A stretch of DNA of 64,000 nt from Xiphophorus maculatus (lineage: Eukaryota > Chordata > Actinopteri > Cyprinodontiformes > Poeciliidae). Shown piece by piece: positions 13,401 through 24,700 of the stretch. Within the stretch, counting starts at the first letter, position 1; each line of letters begins with the position of its first letter. The notes beneath the pieces are model-generated. The model saw only the letters and a program-made list of their open reading frames with translations, was not told where the DNA came from and did no database searches. Location of the stretch: positions 3,554,802 through 3,618,801 of the forward strand of contig NC_036445.1 in NCBI RefSeq assembly GCF_002775205.1, written 5' to 3'. A program made the translations under genes and the position numbers.

Positions 13401-16400
13401 AAATATCAGATTTACATGAGCCTGGAAAGACATAAAATCTGCCCACAAATCAAAGCTGATATAAACACTTTCTTGGCTCTAATTATAGAGCTGTTCAGAT
13501 GCAGTTGAAAAAATAAAGTTAAAGATCAAAGTGTTTCAAAGTAATATAAATTTGCAATTTACATAATCATATTTTTCACAAGTTCCTCCTACACTTCATA
13601 TGTTGCTCTAATGACGCCTTATTCAAAGTGATATTGAGTCATCGCTGCTTCTCTCTTCATGCTAAAGCAGGAATAGCGCTGATGTTTTTTTTTTTCACAT
13701 AAAATTACTGTTTAACCTCTTAGTCACAAACTGCATCTGCAATAATAAAGCCTCTGAGGATAAAATATAATTAGAAGCTTAAAATCTTGGACAGGAAGCC
13801 TATTAGATCAGATCACTGTTTCCAAGAAGCAGAATATTATGGACCTTTTAAAAAAAATTATCAAAAGTTTTAACTTCAAACTTATTTTAAGTGCTTCTCT
13901 GGTTTCTTGATAATGACCATTTGATTTTACTTATGCAACTGGAGCAGTTTCTAAGCAAAGATCAGCCATGTGGTCCTAACAGATCAGAGCAGTTCTTTGT
14001 TTAATTTTAATAGATTGTGTTTCTCTATTTATTACAGTGATGAGAAAAATTGCTTGCCTCTTGCAGCATTTCTGTATTTTGTGTCTCACTCAAATGTTTC
14101 AGATCATCAACCATGTAAAGACAACTTACTTAATTACACATTTTAGGTTTCAAATTTCATTTATTTAGGGAAAGAAGCTAAGCAAACCAAATACACTGAA
14201 TTGACCACAATGTTTTGTTACATTTCATAAGCTAAAACTGGTTAGTGCCAGACCTATTGAACAGCTAAGGATATGCAAGCTTCACTTGCCTTAGTTAAGG
14301 TTAGTGTTGCCTAATTTAAAGACAGTGTTCATGATTCAGCAATAAAAAAATAGAATGAATAAAATTAGAATCCAAGGGTAAAACCACTGCTAAACAACCC
14401 CCATGTCCATCCATCAAAAGACCTCAAGGCTCTTTTTTTACTGTAATTATATTTTTACTGTTTTATGTTTCTGTTGCAAGGTCAAAATAATTTCCCCACA
14501 ATGATTAATGCAGTAATCTTTACCATGATTGCTTTTATATTTGCTAAAAATGCCTTGATGATTCCCAGCAGTTTTGGGAAAGAATTCTACTTGCTGGGCT
14601 GAATGTGCAAAAGATATTTATGAAAACGCATTTGAAAAATAGCATATAGCATTTTTTTAAATGCTATGAAAACAGCATTTAAAACAAAAACATACAGTTG
14701 TCTCATTGTTGACTGTGGACGACTAGCATGCTCTATTACTAGATTTAAGAAGCAAATACTTTCTCACATAGAGCCATTTTGGTTTGGATAGTTTTTTCCC
14801 CTTTTATGAATAAACTGCATTTTGTATTCACTCTGGTTGCCTGATGTTAATTTTTTTTTAATTTGAAACAGTTAATTGTGACACAAAAGCAAAAACTGTA
14901 GAAATCTGTGGGATGAAATATTTCCTGTGAGTCTTAATGAGAATTTTTTTTTATTCTGCCTTGTATTTGCGTTTTAAACAGTGTGTATTATTCTTTATGC
15001 TCTCATGTAACCAAAAGTCCTTGTCAAAGGTGCTGTATTTGTTAATACTTGCCAGCGGTTCCCCTACAAATCAACTATTAAGATAAAGAGTGAAGTTTAA
15101 GTCGCACCAGCCTCTGACTCAGACATCAAGGCGTGAAGACATCGTAGGAAAACCATAAAACAGAGGGAAGGAATGCTGAGTGGGCCACTGACATCTCTGA
15201 ATATGACGGAGGACATACTTAAAACTGCCTACTTCCAGACAGGCTCCATTCTTCTGGTGTCCAAGAAACAGTGCTATATTACCACATTTTCTGTGTTCTT
15301 ACACACAGACTCTGACATCTGGAAACTGGAGTGAGACCACCAGCCCGGGGAGAACAAAAACAACGTGAAGAAAACAAAAAAAGAAGCCTTCAGGACTGCG
15401 AGGCAGCAGGAGCCTGGTGCTGAGGCTGGTATGAGGCAAGTGTTTTCTGTGTGGGCCCTGTAAGCGTGCACACGTATGCAGGGTGCTCTGTGCCAGCCGT
15501 TTGTCTGCTCCATCAATGAGGCCGTTGTTGAGGTTGGTGGTGGTGTCACTGGCCATGCCTGGCTGCACTGCTCTGTTTTCTCCTGCTGTTGCTACTGCAC
15601 AACCTCCTTCTCTCCAGATCATACTCATGAAGCTCTTGGCATTTTGTTGAGAGTGCAGATTTTCCAGGCTCTTGTCCCAGGCCTGAATGTCTCATAAAGC
15701 ATCTCTTTGTCTGTGTCACCTTTAGAACACAATTAATTTTGTGAGATTTCATTTTCCATCTACTTCATGCTAATGCTGCTTCAGATTTCTAAGTGTTGGA
15801 ATAGTCAACAGCTAGAAAGGTCATCATATTAGCCTTAAGTGTGAGGATGCTCTGCTCAGAAATGTATTCTACTGCCCCCATGTGGCTAAAATGAACAAGC
15901 ATGCAGGTTTAAAGGTCAAACTTGCATGAAACTGGAACTATTTAGCAGTCAGACAAGCTTCATAACATGTTGAAATATCACCAGTTATGTGGCTATTTGT
16001 CTGGAGGTTTGGCTGCATGATGAGCAGCATGACGCATCCCTGGCCATGTCAAACAAACAGAAACGTTCCCTGCTGTCCATCAGCAAAGTTAATATTGGTC
16101 ATGGATTCTCCGGGGGATGATGGGATGTGTTAATCATGAAGCTCTGAAGCACCATCCACTCCCAATCTCGCCATCTGCACACACCGGCTGCTGCACCACA
16201 AAGCCAAAATCCTCTTCTTGGTCTTTCATGTTTATTAATTTTTCATCCTTTTGTTGGTGAACATTTGGTTTTTGTTCCATTTTAAAACTGTTATAAATTT
16301 AGGTTTAATATTAGAAATGGAAACCCACGAAACTGACAGAAGGAATTTGGAAACTCCCATGTTATGAATCATAAGATTTATAAGAGAGATTTGGAGAAAT

Positions 16401-16961
16401 TCACATGATTTCAAATTCTTCTGGACATTGATTATTACATCAGGTCAGGTTTTAGCTGTCAAGAAAAAGAAACAAAAACAATGTTTGGTCAAGAATTTAA
16501 TGAAGGGATTTTTCACCAAAAATATACTCCTTACTGTCTATTAAAATAATATAAAAATATTTACTTTTGATCTCAGTTTTATATAACAAGTACCAACATA
16601 TTGATTTTCAGCAGCTGTATAACAGGACCTCAGTTTGTCGTGATTTTTCATAAAATCTAAAACATTCTTGTGGAAATGACGTGGTTGATTAAAAAATGGA
16701 TTTAATTAAGCGATCACCTGAAGCTGAAAGTTCAATTGATTCTCATCAGATATTTCCATCGGATTGTCTAGTGCAAACAACAAACTTGTAAAGGACTTTG
16801 GTAAAGTAACTTGGCGGCAGCTGCGCTTGTAATGACTTGCATAGAAATAAATTTTTTACACAAACAGCAGTACACAGCATTCTTTGCTGTGCTTGTTGAT
16901 ACAATTTTTGATGCTATGTAGCATGCTATGCTATGTTGTAGATCTTTAAGGATATCAATTT
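10481..16961. other. Long noncoding interval (lsr-mag spacer or mag intron 1)
   Basis: No coding exon is supported here. Three islands are visibly richer in GC than their surroundings: about 10.7-11.1, 12.3-13.45 and 15.1-15.7 kb. A possible leader exon ends at a strong donor at 11083|11084. A stretch near 14.04-14.26 kb looks like a degraded repeat. The remainder is AT-rich with nothing recognisable. The islands are candidates for conserved regulatory sequence, which only an alignment could show. Confidence 0.4.
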
Positions 16962-17089
16962 GGAAACCCCACTGGTTTCTGGACTTGAAACTGGAAACTG
17001 TAATGTGGCTAAGTTGAACTCTGTCATTCCCAAATTCAGTTCTGGAATCCAGTATTATGTTCTGTTAGTCCAGAAACCAGTGAGTTTCC
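16962..17089. mobile_element. Small foldback/MITE-like element, 128 bp
   Basis: The left end ggaaaccccactggtttctg and following bases are matched by the reverse complement at 17067-17089, about 23 bp with one mismatch and a one-base shift. It has the form of a palindromic MITE, but I see no clear target-site duplication. Confidence 0.55.
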
Positions 17090-17501
17090 TATTACTGACT
17101 TGCTTGCACAGTCAGGGAGTTGCCTTACATTGCTGCTGGCCAATCTGATTTGTAGATTTCTACTTGGCAGTCATGTCAAATGATGGTTTGCTATTTGGAC
17201 TACATTTGGGCGCCTGTAGTTTTACAAATAAAATACTTAGACTGCTTAGACCTAAGCAGGATTATTTTGCACTGACATAAAAATAGCATCTTTTTTTGGT
17301 ATTATGATCATTTTAAGGTTGGGACATGCAGCAAATCCACAATATATAAACAGTTCAAGACTATACAAAATTGATCAAAGATTCTTCAAAAACATACTTT
17401 TGATTAAATTTGTGAAAACATTTCTCTGTGATGCCAAATTTAGAGCAGTTGATCTCCATATTGGTAGCATATGTTTTCAGAATTTTTACCTTTTAACCAG
17501 A

Positions 17502-17604
17502 GCATGTGACCTTTTGTTGGAGCTATATTAGCAAAAGGTCACATGCCCAGTGCAAAAGGCATTTTATGTATTTTGCACTGGGTCTGTGCAAAAGACATAA
17601 AATA
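17502..17604. repeat. Cluster of three adjacent or overlapping inverted repeats
   Basis: First pair: a perfect 15-bp repeat, gcatgtgaccttttg (17502-17516) with its complement at 17532-17546. Second pair starts on the last base of the first: cccagtgcaaaa (17546-17557) with its complement at 17571-17582. A third, imperfect pairing joins 17559-17578 with the bases around 17586-17604. Confidence 0.8.
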
Positions 17605-18174
17605 CCTGCAATATTCTTTAATGTTGGTTTTATTCAAAGCTTTTAATGTGTTTCAAAGTGTTATTTTCACTTTGGTAGAAATTACAGCTTCTCATTGACT
17701 CAGTAATTGATAAAATGTGATGTAAATCAACATTGGACAAAGTTACAGTGAGCATTTGATAATCATTTTTAATTTGCTTCACTTTTTTGGCATTTTTTTC
17801 AGTATTGACTTTCTAATGTATCCAGTGAGACTTGTTTACACCCACGTTGTCATCAGTGTGTAGTGTTATAACTCCCTCCCTCGCTCCCTCACTCCTGATT
17901 TAATTCTAGCACAGCACAAATAGCATCAGTAATCTACTGATGACATGATGTGTGGTGACTGGTGTTTGGCTTCATGTCAGAACTCAACCAACAGTGAGGG
18001 TCATTCATCGTGAGGTCTTACGTATGGCCACCATAATGAGAGGGGGAGCAAGCAGGTGCCCACTGACGCTGCGTTTATGGGCCTTACTCTGTGTCAGAAT
18101 GAGTCTGATGTAATCGCCAGATCATGGTGATGGGAGTTGTAATGTTTTTTTTTTTTGTTGTTTCTTTCTTGTAG

Positions 18175-18277
18175 AGAACTGGGTTGTCAAGCTGTCTGGG
18201 TGTGAGTAAACACCCTCTAGTGGAGCTGTCGATAAGCTGCAGTCATTCAGTCTGTTGTGAACTATCAGCATTTCAAG
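18175..18277 (+). other. mag: Candidate noncoding exon upstream of mag
   Basis: A long pyrimidine tract ends in an acceptor (tttcttgtag at 18174). The sequence then runs 103 bases to a donor (TTTCAAG|gtaaaa). The pairing of good splice signals on the mag strand makes it a possible leader exon. It has no open frame of note and no support beyond the splice signals. Confidence 0.22.
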
Positions 18278-18531
18278 GTAAAACCTACCTCACTTTGCTA
18301 GTTACAAATCAGTGTCCAAAGGCACAAAAATGACTCTTAAAATATATGTTTTTAATTTTTATTACATCTCACAATTGAAGTTATGACCATGGCAGTCTGT
18401 CAGTGCACGTTTTTATTAATTTTAATGAGTGGATTCAGAGTAAAGTAAGATTAATACAAGTACCACTGGAGTTAGTTAAACTGATGGATAAAAACTTTTA
18501 ATAATGCTGAATACTTTAAGCAGTCCTTTGA

Positions 18532-20053
18532 TACGGAGCCCTCTAGGGGACATGGGGATTTTTTTTTCTTTTGCGTTCCCTCGCAAAACTTTTGCGTTCC
18601 CTCGCAATACTTTTGCGTTACCTCGCAATACTTTTGCGTTACCTCGCAAACCTTTTGCGTTACCTCGCAAAACTTTTGCGTTACCTTGCAATACTTTTGC
18701 GTTCTCTCGCAAAACATTTTGCGTTACCTCGCAAAACTTTTGCGTTCCCTCGCAAAAGTTTTGCGTTACCTCGCAATACTGTACTGGTCAGTTATGCAGC
18801 ATAATTGAATACTGTACGCCTTTCCTACGGTGGGCGCCGTACTTTATGCTTTAATATAAGGTTATGTGAGGTATTTCCATGAATTTTAGTATCTTTTTGT
18901 GAAATATCTGAAGTTTTATATCTTTCCTTAGGATAGAAAGGCACCACAAACCTACGATATAAACAGAAACTTTCCGTAAGTAGGAAAGAAATAAAAACAC
19001 ATTATAATTTGGACTATTTCTGAGTTATTATCGCGGTTAATAAATCATCTGACAGTTTTGATTGTGTTTCTGTTGTGTTCGTAGTCTGAATGGTTTAAAG
19101 AGCTGCTTTCAGTGCCGCTCCATCTTAGCCTTAACAGACATAAACATGCAGTAATAAATCGATTTTCAATCAGTGTTTTGCACCAAGCAGTTTTTACTGT
19201 TAACAAGTTTTTATTATTAAAAACACGACAAACTAATGATGGTAAAGGGCCGCACTGGGTTAACTCGGGGAATCTCATCTGTCGGTGTATCAATCAACTC
19301 CAAACCTTTTCTTTGTTCTGTCACAATTATCGATTTATTCCATTTTGATGATTATGCTCCAAACTTTGCAAGGACTGACCGCCCCGCTCACCGCTTCTTA
19401 ATACACACAAAGCCAGTATCCTTCCCATTCATACCTGGTGACGTCACTCCCACGTCGACACACCTAAGTGTCAAAGCCGCTGCTCCTGTCATATCAATAA
19501 TTACTTATTTCATTCATATGGCTCTTACAGAGCCTCAGTGAAAACTTGTTTATTATTATTAACTGTTTGGTGCAAAACACTGATTGAAAATCGATTCATT
19601 TATTACTGCATGTTTATGTCTGTTAAGGCTAAGATGGAGCGGCACTGAAAGCAGCTCTTTAAACCATTCAGACTACGAACACAACAGAGACACAATCAAA
19701 ACTGTAAGATGATTTATTACCCGCGATAATAACTCAGAAATAGTCCAAATTATAATGTATTTTTATTTCCTTCCTACTTACGGAAGGTTTCTGTTTATAT
19801 CGTAGGTTTGTGGTGCCTTTCTAAAGAAAGATATAAAACTTCAGATATTTCACAAAAAGATATTAAAATTCATGGAAATACCTCACATAACCTTATATTA
19901 AAGCATAAAGTACGGCGCCCACCGTAAGAAAGGCTTACAGTATTCAGTTATGCTGCATAACTGACCAGTACAGTATTGCGAGGTAACGCAAAACTTTTGC
20001 GAGGGAACGCAAAAGAAAAAAAAAATTCCCCATGTCCCCTAGAGGGCTCTGTA
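18532..20053. mobile_element. Long-inverted-repeat (foldback) DNA element, about 1.5 kb
   Basis: The two arms (about 18532-19210 and 19540-20053) are inverted copies over several hundred bases. The ends read TACGGAGCCCTCTAGGGG and, on the other strand, TACAGAGCCCTCTAGGGG. CTTTGA directly flanks both sides (18526-18531 and 20054-20059), a probable target-site duplication. The arms differ by scattered substitutions and by expansion of a minisatellite in the left arm. No transposase is encoded. A single decayed arm of the same family lies at 44.93-45.33 kb. Confidence 0.88.
18569..18779. repeat. 21-bp palindromic minisatellite, about 10 copies
   Basis: The consensus is TTTTGCGTTACCTCGCAAAAC. 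Each unit is itself a hairpin: TTTTGCG pairs with CGCAAAA around a 6-base loop. One unit is 22 bp and others carry single changes. The opposite arm of the host element has only about two units, so the array expanded inside the element. Because 21 is a multiple of 3, it gives repetitive open frames in several registers; these are not genes. Confidence 0.95.
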
Positions 20054-20822
20054 CTTTGATAAAGAGTAATCTGGTGCTTAATAAAACTTAGAAAATATAT
20101 TAATACAATTTTACAAAATCTTAAAGATTTGCTCTAGAAATGTCATTGTTCCTTTCCTATACAGTGACATGACATCCACTCTGTGAAATAATTATGAATT
20201 ATTTGTTTTTGTGTGGAATGTTGATACATGGTGGTCTGATGAGAAGAAACAGATTCATTATTTTATCTGTTTTACTCTGGCAACTAAAGTGGATTCCCAA
20301 AGCATGTGAATAAATACAAGGTTTTTGTGATGTGCAAATGGGACATCAACATTAAGAACTGAAATTGAAAAATTCAAGAAATGAAATTATTTTCATTACT
20401 TGTAACCACTTTTGCTATGACTTTAGCTGAAGGATGTGAATGAGCAAATGTCAGTAAAATCCTACCAGGACAGCTGACCTTTGCTTACTGTTCATCAGAT
20501 TTACTTTAAGTGGTGGCAGCTGTGAACTCAAAAACTCTGAATCAGTTAAGTAGTTAAAAGATTTACACATTTATGCAACCAGGTTATTGTATTGCTTTCT
20601 CCATAAGAAAATGGTTTGTTTTTCAGTTAATTTATAAGAAATATAAAAATCAAATGTGGAATACATTGTGAAGTTATTTATGATAAAATAAATTTTAGTC
20701 ACATAAACTGAGATATGAACTGTTTTCAGAGTCAGTGTATTTCTCCTTATGGCTTCATAGTAATAATATTGTGCAATTCTTAGAGGCACAATAATGTTTA
20801 CTTTTGCAACTTGGGAATATAA

Positions 20823-21192
20823 TAGGGGTGCACCGATTTATTGGTGCCGATTTCCTTAATTTTGGGAGATTGGTGATCGGCCGATTTTTACAGATGAAGC
20901 CAATCTTATCCACCAATCTGATCTAGCTTGGAAAATGTGTAAGAATCAAACACTTTTCACTTTTGCTCTTTGGTGAGAAAGCTTTGACTGACAGACCGGC
21001 CCACCACTTTATGTCTGCACGTTTACATTTAGCAATAGTGACCCCAGTGTTGCCAACTCAACAACTTTCTCGCTATAATGAACAACATTTCAGACAAAAA
21101 AACTGGTATCAGCCACCATCAGAATCGTCAGGTTAAGCGTAAAAGATCGGTAATAGGTGATAGGCCAGAAAACTGCAACTGGTGCACTCCTA
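20823..21192. mobile_element. Old hAT-type MITE, 370 bp
   Basis: Ends are TAGGGGTGCACCG and, inverted, TAGGAGTGCACCA. Flanking 8-mers GAATATAA (20815-20822) and GAATAAAA (21193-21200) match at 7 of 8 positions, an eroded hAT target-site duplication. Confidence 0.75.
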
Positions 21193-21754
21193 GAATAAAA
21201 CTTGAAATTGTATTAGTTTAAATAATGTAAAAAAAATGTTTTTTGTCATGTGAACATTTCAGCTGTTAATATAAAATGACTTTTTCTCAAGTGTTTAGAA
21301 AAATATGTTTCAAACATCAGCTATTGGAGGATCAGGCAAATTGGAGGATCATCATCATTTTGTTATTGTCACACAAATGTTTCTGCCTCTACATTTCCAT
21401 CATAAGTGCCAAAGTGTCAAAAGAGCTGAGGGATTCTTCACTGAGAGTACCCAAAACATGTTTGTTAAGAGTGCTTCACTCATTTTGACAGAAAGTGTTT
21501 TAGATACTTCACTACACTTTAGTCAAGGGTTGGCAAAATTTGATCAAAATATATTTTCCACATATTTAAAATAAAGGTTTTAGATTATTCCAGTAATAAA
21601 AAACAAATAGACCAAACTGGTAAGTAAATCTTTTAATGTGGGTAAAATAGTCATTAGTTTATCTGATCAGCATTGGTATAATCCAAGCATACACATTATA
21701 CAGAGTTTTCCCCTCCTGCTGTGCTGTAATTGAATGTGTGTTTGTTTCTTTTAG

Positions 21755-21784
21755 AAGTCTATGGTCCAGTGCTAAGCCAAGACA
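21755..21784 (+). other. mag: mag 5'UTR part of the first coding exon
   Basis: A pyrimidine tract and AG at 21753-21754 precede 30 noncoding bases and the ATG. This acceptor implies at least one upstream noncoding exon. Confidence 0.6.
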
Positions 21785-24700
21785 ATGTGGTGTTTGGAGC
21801 TGCTCATACCTCTGCTGTTAATTATCAGTGGTAATACATTTCTGTGTTTTCATAATCAATGGAATCACGTGATTTTTCTTCTACTTTGAAATGATGGACA
21901 TCAACTTTGACTCTGTTTCCCTCTACTTGTACAGATGCCAACTGTCAGTGGAATATTTGGTTACCTCGGGACATCTCAGCCATGACAAACTCCTGTGTGG
22001 TCATCCCATGCAGTTTCATGTACCCATCTGGAATCAGGCCCGCCCGGGGTGTTCATGGTATTTGGTATTTTGGCCAGCCCTATCCGCAACTGTTCCCTCC
22101 TGTAGTCTTTAAATCACTCACAGACGTTGTGCACGAGAGCTACAAGGGCCGCACCAAGCTTTTGGGTGACCTCAACCAGAGAAACTGCACATTGCTTATT
22201 GGCAATGTTGGCACAGAGCACTCAGGTAGATACTACTTCCGTGCGGACGTTGGTGGAGCCAACAAATATTCCTACCCAGACTATGCTGAGCTCAAAGTTT
22301 TAGGTGAGCCAACAATAAAGCAAATATTCTCATTGGTAACCTAGACAAACTTAAACTGAGGATGTTTATGCTCTGTTCTGCAGATCAGCCCAACATTGAC
22401 GTACCAGAGGAGATTGTTAGTGATGAGAGCCTGGAGCTGACGTGCTACGCTCCTGATAACTGCCCAGACATGACTCCAGAGATCCAGTGGATGTACACAG
22501 ACTACCTGCCTGATCCGGTGTTTAGCGCTGAATACACAGAGGAGAGCAATACAGCAGTAATCTCTAACACCCTCACCTTCACACCCAGACCTATGCACAA
22601 TGGCCAGCTGCTGGGATGCAGGGTCTACTTCCCCAACACCACACTGGTCTATGAGAGGCTCATCTCATTAGATGTCAAGTGTAAGTGCATTGAAAGCGTT
22701 GGGGTGATGTGTGGGTCTCCTTTTTGGATGTGGCATCTGAAAACGTGAGTGCCAAGAAACAAAGACCAAATTTTTTTGTTACCTTTTAGATTCTCCACGA
22801 TCAGTGTGGGTGAACGTATCCTCTGAAGTGATGGAGGGCAGCTCTGTGACACTGCACTGTGAAGTGGACAGCAACCCTTCTCCCCGTGTCGCCTGGCTGT
22901 TCGAAGGCCAGGAGGTGCTATGGGACACAGCATCCAACATCTCTATCTCCCTTGATGATGTGACGCCTGAAAATGAGGGGATTTACACCTGCATTGGAGA
23001 CAATGGCTATGGCATGATGAACACATCACTGTACCTCGCTGTGAAATGTAAGTCTGGTGACTGAAAATGAGCTCCAGAGAACAATTGTTCTTTTTCCTTC
23101 CAATGTCTGCAGTTTATGGTCTTAGCAAGGGATGTTTTCTAGTATACAGAGAAAAAAAAGACAGTTTTTGGATGCTTGAAGTGAGGTTTGGTTCAAAAGT
23201 TATAAGAAGTTAGTATCTTACCTGCAGTAGAAAACTCTTTTGATGCCTTTATGCACTTGTTATTCAGATTAGCTTGTCCTGCAGGATAAAAGTATTGGGT
23301 AATCCAAATAGGTCCTACTCTAAAATTCACACTTTGCTTCTTAAAAACACTCAAATATCAAAAACAGCATGTTGTTTTTTTTGTGGATGCCTTGTTTTTA
23401 AATCATAGTCAACTATTCACTAGCTGGTTATTTAAACAAAATGTGATGTTTATTTAAACTTTAAATAGAGATAAGAGGCACTGCGCCCCATGTGATCTTC
23501 TTGTGTGAAACACATGCAAAAAACGAAACATGTAAATTGTTTTAGATCATTATAACTACCCCATATAAATGGACTGCAGTGTTAAAATCAGTAAAATAGC
23601 AATAATCTAAACCACTAAATAATTACTTCTTTATATCTTACTTTTGCATCAGTTTAATTGACTGAAAGCACTGCATGTTCTGCTTTTCATATATGTTTCA
23701 AAAAGTAAGATTACTGGTGATGCACCACTGCTTAACTCCATTAACCCTTTATATTTTTGTGGAAATAGTTGACCAACACACTGGTGATAATTGCAAGGTG
23801 TTTAAATAGCAATTGCATAAAAGGAAGTTATGTTTTGAGATTGTTTTAAAATGCTCTGGTCTGGGATCCTTGTTTAATTACCATTAGTTTTTGCCTCTAT
23901 GACCAAATAATTTGCACTAAGTAAATGTCTGAAGAGAGTTATTTAATACAAATGAGATATTATGATCTTACAGTCTGTGAACAGAGCCATACTTAATAAA
24001 CCTCTGAACTATTCCTTTAAAATACAGTCTTTAAAACTATTCTTTCGGTGACAAATTTTAAATTTAATTTTATTCCTGGGAATCAACTCACTCCCCTACA
24101 TTAGTAGTTTTAAAACTGAAAGTGAACTTTAGAACTGTAGTAAAGCTTTTGAGTCATTAGATCTTCTTTTTAAACAGATAAAGTGTATTTAGACAAGAGA
24201 TTTATGGAGGTATTAAATACCTTTTGTGACTGGATATTATCTGTTCTACTGAAATGTCTGAGATGTTTTGTTGTCATAGCATTGATTTTCAGCTTTTTAC
24301 TGGCTTATCAATCGCCTCATAACAAGACAATAAACTGCTGTCAGGTTTAAATATATGTTGTTACTGTGAGAACATTCTTAACAATCAGCAATAAAATGTT
24401 TTTTTTTTCAAAATCTGGGTAGCAGATTTGGAAAAAATCAGATAAAAAGCAGATAAAAACAAACTCTAATAATAATTCTCCCTGGTTTTTTATTTTATTT
24501 TTTTTTTACAGACCCTCCTCGTGAACCTGTTGTGAATGACTCCATGACAGTAGTTCAGGGCTCCTCACTGGCCCTGCACTGTAACACCATGGGGAGTCCG
24601 GCTCCAACCCTGACCTGGCTGAAGGATGGGGAGCTGGCAGGCTCCATAACTGCAGGCGAGCTCTCTGTGCTGGAGATCATGGATATCACGCCTCAGCAAA

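Noticed and set aside
15274-15752. Overlapping open frames on both strands, up to 109 codons
   Set aside because: Open on both strands with low-complexity composition and no recognisable protein family.
18569-18779. Regular short repeats that might suggest a CRISPR array
   Set aside because: Units are contiguous without unique spacers, lie inside a eukaryotic foldback element, and this is a fish genome.
18472-18854. Open frames of about 80-116 codons on both strands with regular 7-residue repeats
   Set aside because: They are translations of the 21-bp minisatellite and shift between frames; not genes.
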